DNA from: JBNJGT01 sp964473285
GTDB taxonomy: Archaea > Nanobdellota > Nanobdellia > Woesearchaeales > JACJVW01
Assembly (NCBI GenBank): GCA_964473285.1
Contig: CAYYOI010000072.1
Span: forward strand, 1 to 6,076
Reading direction: 5' to 3'
Length of the DNA: 6,076 nucleotides
This document shows positions 1-5,377 of this stretch, in pieces. A program made the position numbers and the translations under genes. The notes beneath the pieces are model-generated. The model was not told the DNA's origin, did not search any database, and saw nothing but the letters and a program-made list of their open reading frames with translations. Each line of letters begins with the position of its first letter. Position 1 is the stretch's first letter.

Positions 1-65
1 AGACAGATATCCTAATTTATAATATATATATTCTACTATTTATTCGAAAAACTCGGTTCAGACGA

Positions 66-80
66 AACAAATAAATACTT
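66..80 (+). promoter_or_regulatory. TATA-like box for the membrane protein gene
   Basis: An AT-rich element reading AAATAAATA is centred near position 73, about 27 bases before the ATG at 100. That is the usual archaeal distance between the TATA-box centre and the transcription start, so the transcript would begin at or very near the ATG. No Shine-Dalgarno-like purine run lies just upstream of this ATG, which agrees with a leaderless message. The box is weak and is inferred from spacing alone. Confidence 0.45.
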
Positions 81-99
81 CGTAAAAATCGCTTGATTC

Positions 100-663
100 A
101 TGATACAATTCCAAAAGAATAGCAACTACATAATTGCAGCAGTCTTTGCATTCTTAGCATATTATCTTGTAACAAAAGGTCTTGCCATTACTGAAGCAAT
201 CATTATATCCTCAGCAATTGGTGTATTCCTGATACTTATCAATTCAAACATGCTATTTAAGGAGTTTGACAAGAAAAGACTGCACAAGCACTACAAGAAG
301 AGCATGAAATCCCACTATTTTGAACTTCTCAACACTAGCTTTGGTATTCTTCTTTTCGTCATCGCGTATTATCTTTATGCCCATTCAAGCATCTTGTCAA
401 ACCTGTTGGTATTGATTGGCGTCTCCTTCCTTTTTGGAGTGCCATATTACATAAACTATAAGAAAAAACAATTGCTGAATAAGAAAGGGGACCTTGTCAG
501 ATCCTCTATATTGGCTTACTATTTCATACTTCCACTTATGGCCTCATGGTACATAATACTTATACTATTTGAAGCAGAACTATATTCTCTCTTTTTGATT
601 GTATTAATCTATCTTGCAGTCTCCATTACTGCAGGTTATATCAAGCTCAGGATATATGGTTGA
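100..663 (+). CDS. Six-helix integral membrane protein, function unknown
   Basis: A 187-residue protein I do not recognise. Hydrophobic segments at about residues 9-26, 29-48, 77-94, 98-118, 136-157 and 160-180 suggest six membrane helices arranged as three hairpins. The two long hydrophilic loops are strongly basic (about 52-72, rich in Lys/His/Arg, and 119-135, with KKK and NKK), and both tails are short and basic. By the positive-inside rule both ends and both large loops would be cytoplasmic. No signal peptide, catalytic motif or nucleotide-binding site is visible. The start is the first ATG, with no in-frame alternative and a TATA-like box at leaderless distance. The gene stands alone on the plus strand and converges on the pyrophosphatase gene, with 34 bases between stop codons. 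The hydrophobicity pattern makes it a real gene with good certainty; its role cannot be named. Confidence 0.8.
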   Translation: MIQFQKNSNYIIAAVFAFLAYYLVTKGLAITEAIIISSAIGVFLILINSNMLFKEFDKKRLHKHYKKSMKSHYFELLNTSFGILLFVIAYYLYAHSSILSNLLVLIGVSFLFGVPYYINYKKKQLLNKKGDLVRSSILAYYFILPLMASWYIILILFEAELYSLFLIVLIYLAVSITAGYIKLRIYG

Positions 664-690
664 CTCTGTTGATGATAAAAATAATAAGCT

Positions 691-705
691 AAAAAAATCA
701 AAAAA
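691..705 (-). terminator. Oligo-T terminator of the pyrophosphatase operon
   Basis: Read on the minus strand this is two T runs (six and seven T) separated by GA. The TGA stop codon of the pyrophosphatase gene (700-698) sits between them, so the first run is the end of the coding sequence and the second follows the stop at once. Archaeal RNA polymerase terminates at T-rich tracts without needing a hairpin, so this is a likely terminator. No comparable T run follows the converging plus-strand gene before it enters the antisense of the pyrophosphatase gene. Confidence 0.6.
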
Positions 706-1603
706 CCCCTTCAAGTTTTGGGACAACCTGTTTCTTTCTGCTCATGACTCCGTCAAGCCAGACTGTACCCTCCTTTGGTTCAACACCAAATGCTTTCTTT
801 ATGATCGATTCATCATCTGAGACATAAAGGAGTTCAGAGCCTTCTTTCATTATGTCAGTCAAAAGCAAGAGAATACTATGCCGATCACCTTTCATTTCCC
901 TTAATTTTGCATACAACTCCTCTTTGACTGAGTCAAGTAAAGAAAGGTCAACAACTTCAATTTGTCCTATCCCCACCTTGTTATCATTCATATCAAAGTC
1001 CTTGTAATCACGGTTGATAAGTTCTTCAGGAGTTGAATCCTCGATTGCAGATTTGACCTTGAACATCTCAAGTCCCAATTCCTTTGAATCAGCTACTCCT
1101 GCAAGGTCCGCAAGTGTCTCAGCAGCGATCCTGTCAAGATCAGTGCAAGTTGCTGACTTGAAGATGACTGTATCTGAAAGTATTGCACAAAGCATTATGC
1201 CAGACATCTTATCATCAAGCGGCACATTCATGAAATCATACATCGCCTTTATTATTGTGCAAGTGCACCCAACAGGCCAAACCCACATCTCTAGGGGTTC
1301 CTTTGTTGTCAAATCACCCAGCTTGTGATGGTCAACTATCCCTTTGATAGTTCCCTTTGAAATGTTTTCCAGGCTCTGGCTCATATCACTGTGATCAACA
1401 AGATAGATGTCCTTTTCTTTTGCATCAGTAAGTGTTTCAGGTATAGGTACTCCAAATTTCTCCAGCACGAATTTTGTCTCAGGGGTAATCTCTCCCTGCA
1501 CTGCCGGTGTCGCGTCATACCCTAATTTTGTCTTCAGGTCTGCAAGCGCGATTGCTGCGCATACTGAATCAGTATCCGGATTCTTGTGTCCTATAATATA
1601 CAT
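698..1603 (-). CDS. ppaC: Manganese-dependent (class II) inorganic pyrophosphatase
   Basis: This cytoplasmic enzyme hydrolyses pyrophosphate to two phosphates, pulling biosynthetic reactions forward. The 301 residues match the usual length (about 305-310) of the DHH-DHHA2 type. The N-terminal DHH domain shows GHKNPDTDS (residues 5-13; metal ligands H6, D10, D12), VDHSD with D70, the signature DHH at 91-93, and ILSDT with D144. The C-terminal DHHA2 domain ends in SRKKQVVP (288-295), whose Arg/Lys residues bind substrate in this family. No CBS or DRTGG insert is present, so it is the unregulated short form. The chosen ATG at 1603 puts the first motif at the normal place and has GAGAGG seven bases upstream; a TTG at 1618 would only add five residues. 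It follows the M20 gene by one base, so coupled translation is expected. All catalytic residues checked are intact. The family exists in both bacteria and archaea. Confidence 0.95.
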   Translation of the reverse strand: MYIIGHKNPDTDSVCAAIALADLKTKLGYDATPAVQGEITPETKFVLEKFGVPIPETLTDAKEKDIYLVDHSDMSQSLENISKGTIKGIVDHHKLGDLTTKEPLEMWVWPVGCTCTIIKAMYDFMNVPLDDKMSGIMLCAILSDTVIFKSATCTDLDRIAAETLADLAGVADSKELGLEMFKVKSAIEDSTPEELINRDYKDFDMNDNKVGIGQIEVVDLSLLDSVKEELYAKLREMKGDRHSILLLLTDIMKEGSELLYVSDDESIIKKAFGVEPKEGTVWLDGVMSRKKQVVPKLEGVF

Positions 1604-1604
1604 C

Positions 1605-2624
1605 TTATCGCCTCTCAATAAATTTTCTTAGAATCCTCTCAACCTGTCTTATTGACTCGATTGAGACATGCTCATCATCCTGGTGGAAGCTTCCGTCACC
1701 ATCTGCACCCCATATGATGCCTTCCATCCCCTTGCTTGAAAGAAAACGGGCGTCAGAAGCGCCATGTGCGACTGCCAGTTCCGCTCCTGACAACTCGACC
1801 AGTTCCTTTGTCATTCCTTTGCTTGTGCCATAAAACATAGGTTCAATGGCTATTAATTCAAGAGTGCCTTTTATCTTTTCTCTTATCTCTTCAAGTACAT
1901 TTTCGATATCATCATTTTCGGTATATCTTATATCAAGCAAAGCCTCAGCATGATTTGGTATCTTGTTGAATGAATCTCCGCCTTGTATTGTTCCTATGTT
2001 CAATGTCTTGTGCCAATGATCTTCTTTATCATCAGTAAAAAAACCCTTGATAATCTCAAGATCTTTCATTAGGCCTTCTATTGCATTGACTCCTGTCCAT
2101 GGTCTTGATCCATGTCCGCTTTTTCCACTGAAGGAAACCTTTGCACGGCAGACACCTTTTGATTTGGTTATTATATGTTTCATATCTCCGCCGTCAAGAG
2201 CTATTGCAAATATTGGTAAGACACCTTCAAGCGCTTTTTTCGCACCATTCTTTCCACCTATTTCCTCATCACCTGTAATAAGTATCCCTACTTTATCTGG
2301 AAATTCTTCCATCAGCTTAAGAGATATTGCAACTGCATATTTATCATCAAGGCTTCCTCTACCGTAAATCTTTCCATCCTTTTCTACAGCTTCGAATAAT
2401 TTGTCATCTGCATCGACCACGTCTATATGAGACATCAGAAGGACAGCAGCATTTTTAGGTATGCATCTTATGCTGATTACTCCATCATGTTCCAGCCTTT
2501 CAGGTTCATTTCCAGTCTCCCTTACTATATCCTCGATAAAATCAGCACATCGTGCTATCTCATCAGGATTCTTTTGCATTGTTTTGTATAGCATAAGTTT
2601 CTTAGTGGTATCGATTGTATCCAT
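1605..2624 (-). CDS. M20-family zinc metallopeptidase/deacylase (ArgE/DapE-like)
   Basis: A 339-residue cytoplasmic hydrolase of the M20 group, whose members cleave amide bonds of small N-acyl amino acids or peptides with a two-zinc centre. Family motifs appear in order: SHIDVV (H66, D68), GRGSLDDK (bridging ligand D93), GDEEIGG (catalytic E120, ligand E121), LDGGD (D144, taking the usual Asp/Glu ligand position), SGHGSRPWTGVNAI (H171, dimerisation-domain region) and SFHQDDEHV (H314). All expected ligands are present. One departure is Tyr after GRGSLDDK, where most relatives have Gly. It is somewhat shorter than bacterial DapE (about 375 residues). The ATG at 2624 is preferred because a TATA-like box lies about 27 bases before it. 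An ATG at 2645 would add a hydrophobic heptapeptide and leaves no room for a promoter. It is the first gene of an operon with the pyrophosphatase. The substrate cannot be assigned; a DapE, ArgE, LysK-like or dipeptidase role is possible. Confidence 0.92.
   Translation of the reverse strand: MDTIDTTKKLMLYKTMQKNPDEIARCADFIEDIVRETGNEPERLEHDGVISIRCIPKNAAVLLMSHIDVVDADDKLFEAVEKDGKIYGRGSLDDKYAVAISLKLMEEFPDKVGILITGDEEIGGKNGAKKALEGVLPIFAIALDGGDMKHIITKSKGVCRAKVSFSGKSGHGSRPWTGVNAIEGLMKDLEIIKGFFTDDKEDHWHKTLNIGTIQGGDSFNKIPNHAEALLDIRYTENDDIENVLEEIREKIKGTLELIAIEPMFYGTSKGMTKELVELSGAELAVAHGASDARFLSSKGMEGIIWGADGDGSFHQDDEHVSIESIRQVERILRKFIERR
1611..1616 (-). promoter_or_regulatory. Shine-Dalgarno site of the pyrophosphatase gene inside the M20 gene end
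   Basis: Minus-strand GAGAGG lies seven bases before the pyrophosphatase ATG at 1603 and is read as the last Glu-Arg codons of the M20 gene, whose TAA ends at 1605. The arrangement decides the start codon and implies that ribosomes finishing the first gene can re-initiate on the second. Confidence 0.7.
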
Positions 2625-2646
2625 AAAAATTATGATAAAAGGCATC

Positions 2647-2656
2647 CTTAAAAATG
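2647..2656 (-). promoter_or_regulatory. TATA-like box of the M20-pyrophosphatase operon
   Basis: The minus strand reads CATTTTTAAG, centred near 2651, about 27 bases upstream of the ATG at 2624. No purine-rich ribosome binding site precedes that ATG, so a leaderless first cistron followed by an SD-led second cistron is the likely arrangement, as is common in archaeal operons. This is inferred from sequence and spacing. Confidence 0.5.
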
Positions 2657-2703
2657 TATCGCACTAACTTTTTGTATCAATTAACACCCTAGTATACGAA
2701 ATA

Positions 2704-2726
2704 TTACTAAAAAAGATTTATAGTAA
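2704..2726. repeat. Inverted repeat between divergent promoters
   Basis: TTACTA (2704-2709) and TAGTAA (2721-2726) form a perfect six-base dyad around an 11-base A/T-rich centre. With single-base bulges the symmetry extends outward to ATAT on both sides. It lies between the box of the M20 operon and that of the zinc-ribbon gene, where a regulator could act on either. In such AT-rich DNA a six-base dyad can arise by chance, so an operator role is only a possibility. Confidence 0.25.
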
Positions 2727-2733
2727 CATAATA

Positions 2734-2743
2734 TTTATAAAAA
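2734..2743 (+). promoter_or_regulatory. TATA box of the zinc-ribbon gene
   Basis: TTTATAAAAA matches the archaeal TATA consensus well and is centred about 27 bases before the ATG at 2765, which predicts a leaderless transcript. This favours the ATG at 2765 over the one at 2754, which opens a frame of only four codons ending in TGA. Confidence 0.6.
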
Positions 2744-2764
2744 TTAATACCCTATGAAAAATTT

Positions 2765-2923
2765 ATGAAAAGAACGAAAAAAAGAACTGAATTCCAGAAA
2801 GTCCAGGGGGTAAAGAAGGTAATTCGGTGCATCAGTTGTGGTGAAAAGATTACTGTGCAGAATTTCAATCAACTGAAATGTGCAAAATGTGGATACAGGG
2901 GATCCAATAAAGAATCCGCTTAA
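2765..2923 (+). CDS. Small zinc-ribbon protein, RNA polymerase subunit P-like (tentative)
   Basis: A 52-residue basic protein. It has a Lys/Arg-rich tail (MKRTKKRTEF), then CISC (C22, C25), a 13-residue loop and CAKC (C39, C42) followed by GYRGSNKESA. The four cysteines form a textbook treble-clef/zinc-ribbon site, and CAKCGYR recalls the CPYCGYR...K end of archaeal Rpo12 (RpoP). Against that name, the loop is one to three residues shorter than I expect in RpoP, the characteristic Pro in the second knuckle is Ala, the C-terminus is truncated, and a basic extension of about 20 residues is added at the front. A ribosome- or nucleic-acid-associated zinc ribbon is an equal alternative. It stands alone between divergent promoters and a poly-T terminator, with a strong TATA box and probably no leader. 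It is real with fair certainty because the motif is intact and the promoter geometry fits; its function is open. Confidence 0.7.
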   Translation: MKRTKKRTEFQKVQGVKKVIRCISCGEKITVQNFNQLKCAKCGYRGSNKESA

Positions 2924-2929
2924 TTTTTT
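2924..2929 (+). terminator. Poly-T terminator of the zinc-ribbon gene
   Basis: Six T residues follow the TAA stop codon directly. This is the hairpin-free, T-tract type of archaeal terminator, so the small gene is probably monocistronic. Confidence 0.5.
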
Positions 2930-2957
2930 CTGGATGGTAAACAGTACATTGTTATAG

Positions 2958-2987
2958 CTTTTGCTATATTAACTTTTGTTATATCAA
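2958..2987. repeat. Tandem 15-base repeat, two copies
   Basis: CTTTTGCTATATTAA is followed directly by CTTTTGTTATATCAA. They match at 13 of 15 positions and the two differences are both C/T transitions. A shortened relative, ACATTGTTATAG, precedes them at 2946-2957, and a more distant one, ACATTGTTCTCTTAA, lies at 2995-3009. The unit length is a multiple of three, but both strands outside the repeats lack a supporting reading frame. Function unknown. Confidence 0.6.
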
Positions 2988-3058
2988 TAATCTGACATTG
3001 TTCTCTTAATTTACCTTTTCTCTAACTTATCTATTTAACTCCACCTAACTCTATGATT

Positions 3059-3092
3059 CCTCCAAGAATCTCAATCCTCTAAGAATCTCAAG
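3059..3092. repeat. Tandem 17-base repeat, two copies
   Basis: CCTCCAAGAATCTCAAT is followed directly by CCTCTAAGAATCTCAAG, identical at 15 of 17 positions. The unit length is not a multiple of three, so this is not a coding repeat. It is unrelated in sequence to the 15-base repeat about 70 bases to the left. It may reflect replication slippage or a pair of protein-binding sites. Confidence 0.7.
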
Positions 3093-3194
3093 ATTGCTAT
3101 AGTTAATTCTTTAAGGTTAATGATCATCAAAAGTTATAAGAAGCTAATATCAGCGATGAATAACCTTTCTGGTTTTACAGGCTATTGTATGACT

Positions 3195-3218
3195 AAAAAA
3201 TTTGAAAGAGAAAAAAAA
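3195..3218 (-). terminator. Double poly-T terminator of the surface-protein gene
   Basis: On the minus strand eight T residues (3218-3211) follow two bases after the first base of the TAA stop, that is, directly after the stop codon. A second run of six T lies at 3200-3195. This fits a strong archaeal T-tract terminator and suggests the gene ends its transcription unit here. Confidence 0.6.
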
Positions 3219-5300
3219 TTATCTAAAAAGTCGGACAAGAAGTCCCAATATAACAAGGATAACAACAATATATCCAAGAACCAAAAGCCCAACATATATC
3301 TTGTCTGAGGTGGACATTCCACTTTCCACAGGTTCAGCAACAACATTTCCTGTTTGAGTGCCACCATTTGTAGTTCCTGTCTCATTCGGTGTTATTACCA
3401 CGACATCCTGGTCATCATCTCCATTGCTATCTCCATTGTCGCCTCCATTGTCATCTCCGTTGCTATCTCCATTGTTTCCATTGGTATCGCATTCTTCCAC
3501 ACGCAGTGTCACTACATCTAGATCATCATTTTCATCATCTATATAGTTATCACGATCAAAATAGGTGTAAGCTGCAATGGAATAGCTTCCGCTTCTTATG
3601 TCATCTGGAAGGTCAATCCTGATCCTCTCTTCCCAGTCATCACCCTCATCAAGGTCGATGTATAGCTTTTCATATTCAAAATCAAGAGGACCATTCTTTG
3701 CAGCAAATACTACCTCGTCTGAATCATCAGAACCTAAATTTTCAATCCGTGCATTCAGATAAGTCCATTCACGTTGACATAGGTCAAGAGAACTGTCTTC
3801 AAGACTCAGCTCACGAATCTCTATCATTTCATCAAGCTTTTCAATCTCAAAGTCTATCTCCCAGTATTCACCCTGCATAGCGCCATTTTCGTCTTCTCCA
3901 TATAGCCTTATCTCGATTGTGTAGTCATCTTCTTCAGTATCTCTGTCAATGGTGAAGGTATAACTTTCGCTTCTCTCATCACCCTGATCAATGTCTCCGA
4001 TGTCCACATCTTCATCTTCATCAAGCTCATCCTGATCGACAAAAATGTTGAACTCAACATCTTCAAACTCAAGGTCTGTACTGGAACTATACTTGTTTTC
4101 AGCATTTAGGGCAATCTCCACCTCTGCTCCAGGGCTTATCTCTTCAACTTCATCACGGTTGTCATAATCGTCACAATCACCATCGATGCAGATCTCAAGC
4201 TCTTCAATCTCAAGCCGGTTTTCAGCCTCCATTATAACATCTGATTTTGTGGTCAGAATGCTTGGAGCAGATACGGCAAGCTCTCCTATGGTATTTTTCC
4301 GATCACGTGGGTTGCTCCTGTCCTTGAAAAAACAATCAAGGTCTTCCGGGATACGGGCCCTGAGATTGATAGTTACTGTTTGTCCTGGCTGGATCTCATT
4401 CAGCTGTATGCTATTATCCTGTTCAGTGACAGTTGGAAGGCTTCCTGTATCAACAACTCGGCTCACATAGCTGATATTATACTTTGAACCGCTTGGCCAG
4501 CTGATGTCAACATTATTTATACTTGACCCATCATTGTTGGTGATGGTGAATGTTGCATCATCATAGATGTCATAATCACTGTCATCATCGTCTAGTTCCG
4601 GATTGCTTCGCTCCTGGGAACTTCCTCCAAAACTTATATCACTTACTGCAATACCCTGATTTACATCAAATACTGTAATCTGGAAAGATTGAGTGTCTGA
4701 TGAATCATCATCTGAGACAGTCACGTTCTGCGTATAGACTGTATCTTCACCAACAATTGGTGCAGTCCAGGTAAATGTTGCATGGGTTGCGTTTGTATCA
4801 CTAAGTGACCCGATGCTTGAATCCTCAAGGCTCCAGGAAGTGCTTCCATTATCAGCCTGAGTGTTGGTTGTTATTGTGAAAGATAACTGATCTTCCTCAT
4901 TCACGCTCTTATCAGAGATAGAATCTAGTGTTGGTCCTTCAGGAAGGTTTGTGATTGTCACATCAAAAGCCTTATAATCTGTTGAATTGGTATCATTGAC
5001 TGAGACATTGAATGTATAGGTCTCATCTGCTGATACAAGCCCGAAATCCCAGTCAAGCGTGAATCTACTTGAATTGATTCTTGTAAGGTTTACATCATGG
5101 TTCCCAAAACTGAGAGTTTCCGAGTCATTGATATAGAAAGTCGTTGTACCGTTGTCAGCATCTGTATCCAGATCAAATGTCTGTTGTAGCGTTTCTCCCT
5201 CTGTAACAGTTTTATTATCTATAGTAGGGAGGGTGGGCTGAGCTGCAACGATTGTGCATAAAAAAATCATTACTAGTCCCATTAATATAATTCGTTTCAT
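3219..5300 (-). CDS. Secreted, C-terminally anchored Ig-like surface protein (S-layer-like)
   Basis: A 693-residue exported protein. Residues 1-20 are a signal peptide (KR, hydrophobic core, AAQ cleavage region). Two cadherin/putative-Ig-like domains follow (about 22-118 and 122-213). They align without gaps at a 101-residue offset: PTL at 22 and 123, ADNG at 48 and 149. Next come a probable CARDB-like beta domain (about 216-318), a region with an acidic DGDCDDYDNRDE motif (373-384), and two further beta-rich domains (about 385-487 and 492-604), the last flanked by C508 and C604, a likely disulphide. An Asn/Gly/Asp-rich linker (605-632) and a Thr/Gly-rich stretch lead to a membrane helix (669-689) ending RLFR. 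There are 13 N-glycosylation sequons. It probably coats the cell as S-layer or adhesin; no enzyme motif is seen. The ATG at 5300 is chosen for the signal peptide and the upstream GGGGG; a GTG at 5330 would bury the signal. The family resemblance is from memory of DPANN surface proteins. Confidence 0.85.
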   Translation of the reverse strand: MKRIILMGLVMIFLCTIVAAQPTLPTIDNKTVTEGETLQQTFDLDTDADNGTTTFYINDSETLSFGNHDVNLTRINSSRFTLDWDFGLVSADETYTFNVSVNDTNSTDYKAFDVTITNLPEGPTLDSISDKSVNEEDQLSFTITTNTQADNGSTSWSLEDSSIGSLSDTNATHATFTWTAPIVGEDTVYTQNVTVSDDDSSDTQSFQITVFDVNQGIAVSDISFGGSSQERSNPELDDDDSDYDIYDDATFTITNNDGSSINNVDISWPSGSKYNISYVSRVVDTGSLPTVTEQDNSIQLNEIQPGQTVTINLRARIPEDLDCFFKDRSNPRDRKNTIGELAVSAPSILTTKSDVIMEAENRLEIEELEICIDGDCDDYDNRDEVEEISPGAEVEIALNAENKYSSSTDLEFEDVEFNIFVDQDELDEDEDVDIGDIDQGDERSESYTFTIDRDTEEDDYTIEIRLYGEDENGAMQGEYWEIDFEIEKLDEMIEIRELSLEDSSLDLCQREWTYLNARIENLGSDDSDEVVFAAKNGPLDFEYEKLYIDLDEGDDWEERIRIDLPDDIRSGSYSIAAYTYFDRDNYIDDENDDLDVVTLRVEECDTNGNNGDSNGDDNGGDNGDSNGDDDQDVVVITPNETGTTNGGTQTGNVVAEPVESGMSTSDKIYVGLLVLGYIVVILVILGLLVRLFR
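3408..3488 (-). repeat. Low-complexity Asn-Gly-Asp linker coding repeat
   Basis: This stretch encodes residues 605-631 of the surface protein. The octapeptide NGDSNGDD occurs at 610-617 and again at 622-629, separated by NGGD. The DNA is built from near-identical units of CTCCATTG and its variants on the plus strand, so its length can change easily by slippage. In the protein it would be a flexible acidic spacer between the last folded domain and the membrane anchor. Confidence 0.7.
4662..5237 (-). repeat. Duplicated Ig-like domain within the surface protein
   Basis: Residues 22-118 and 122-213 are two diverged copies of one domain. Shared positions at a constant 101-residue offset include PTL, the I..K.V.E pattern, a Leu (38 and 139), a Thr (46 and 147) and ADNG. 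The duplication is old, since the DNA no longer matches over long runs. Eleven of the protein's 13 sequons fall in these two domains. Confidence 0.65.
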
Positions 5301-5307
5301 AGTTAAA

Positions 5308-5312
5308 CCCCC
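5308..5312 (-). promoter_or_regulatory. Probable ribosome binding site of the surface-protein gene
   Basis: The minus strand carries GGGGG with seven bases before the ATG at 5300. It can pair with the CCUCC end of 16S rRNA using one G-U pair. It supports this start over the GTG at 5330 and indicates a led message, unlike the leaderless genes elsewhere in the window. Confidence 0.45.
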
Positions 5313-5344
5313 ATTGTGAGATGTTATCACTAAAGAGTAAAATT

Positions 5345-5358
5345 AACTTTATAAAGTT
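5345..5358 (-). promoter_or_regulatory. Palindromic TATA box of the surface-protein gene
   Basis: AACTTTATAAAGTT is a perfect 14-base palindrome containing TTTATAAA. Its centre at 5351-5352 predicts a transcript start near 5325 on the minus strand, leaving a leader of about 25 bases that includes the GGGGG site. Because the box is symmetric, direction must come from flanking elements. It lies only about 20 bases beyond the stop codon of the transposase, so the promoter either borders or overlaps the end of the insertion element. Confidence 0.55.
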
Positions 5359-5377
5359 TTCCCTGTTTTGTACGTAT

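Larger units (their letters stand above)
2930..3210. other. Non-coding intergenic stretch with short repeats
   Basis: About 280 bases between the zinc-ribbon terminator and the end of the surface-protein gene carry no convincing gene. An open frame from 3120 on the plus strand (62 residues, Lys/Asn-rich) overlaps the surface-protein gene antisense and has no recognisable motif or clear promoter, so I do not call it. The left half holds two tandem repeats, listed separately, within pyrimidine-rich plus-strand sequence. No tRNA, C/D-box RNA or riboswitch-like fold was recognised. Confidence 0.6.

Noticed and set aside
614..820. Plus-strand open frame overlapping the end of the membrane protein gene
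   Set aside because: It overlaps two better-supported genes and shows no motif.
1014..1328. Plus-strand open frames antisense to the pyrophosphatase and M20 genes (also 1407-1631, 2047-2367)
   Set aside because: They are shadows of strongly supported genes with intact catalytic motifs; their products are Ser-rich without domain structure.
2765..2923. Zinc ribbon as LysW carrier protein partnering an M20 LysK-type enzyme next door
   Set aside because: LysW ends in an acidic EDWGE-type tail with a terminal Glu; this protein is basic and ends KESA, and no lysine-biosynthesis neighbours are present.
2958..3092. Short CRISPR array
   Set aside because: The repeats are directly adjacent without spacers, only two copies each, and too short.
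3219..3300. PGF-CTERM/archaeosortase sorting signal at the surface-protein C-terminus
   Set aside because: No PGF-like tripeptide precedes the helix; it looks like a plain membrane anchor with a basic tail.
3120..3308. Plus-strand open frame of 62 residues, Lys/Asn-rich
   Set aside because: Its second half is antisense to the surface-protein gene and its terminator, it has no recognisable motif, and the Lys/Asn bias is what A-rich DNA gives by chance.
5250..5260. Lipoprotein signal (lipobox) at C15 of the surface protein
   Set aside because: The residues before the Cys are IFL rather than a small residue at the -1 position, and AAQ at 19-21 gives a normal signal-peptidase site. A C-terminal helix already provides the anchor.
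3219..5300. Acidic composition taken as a sign of a halophile
   Set aside because: Only the exported protein is extremely acidic; the pyrophosphatase, M20 enzyme and zinc ribbon carry ordinary or high Lys content.
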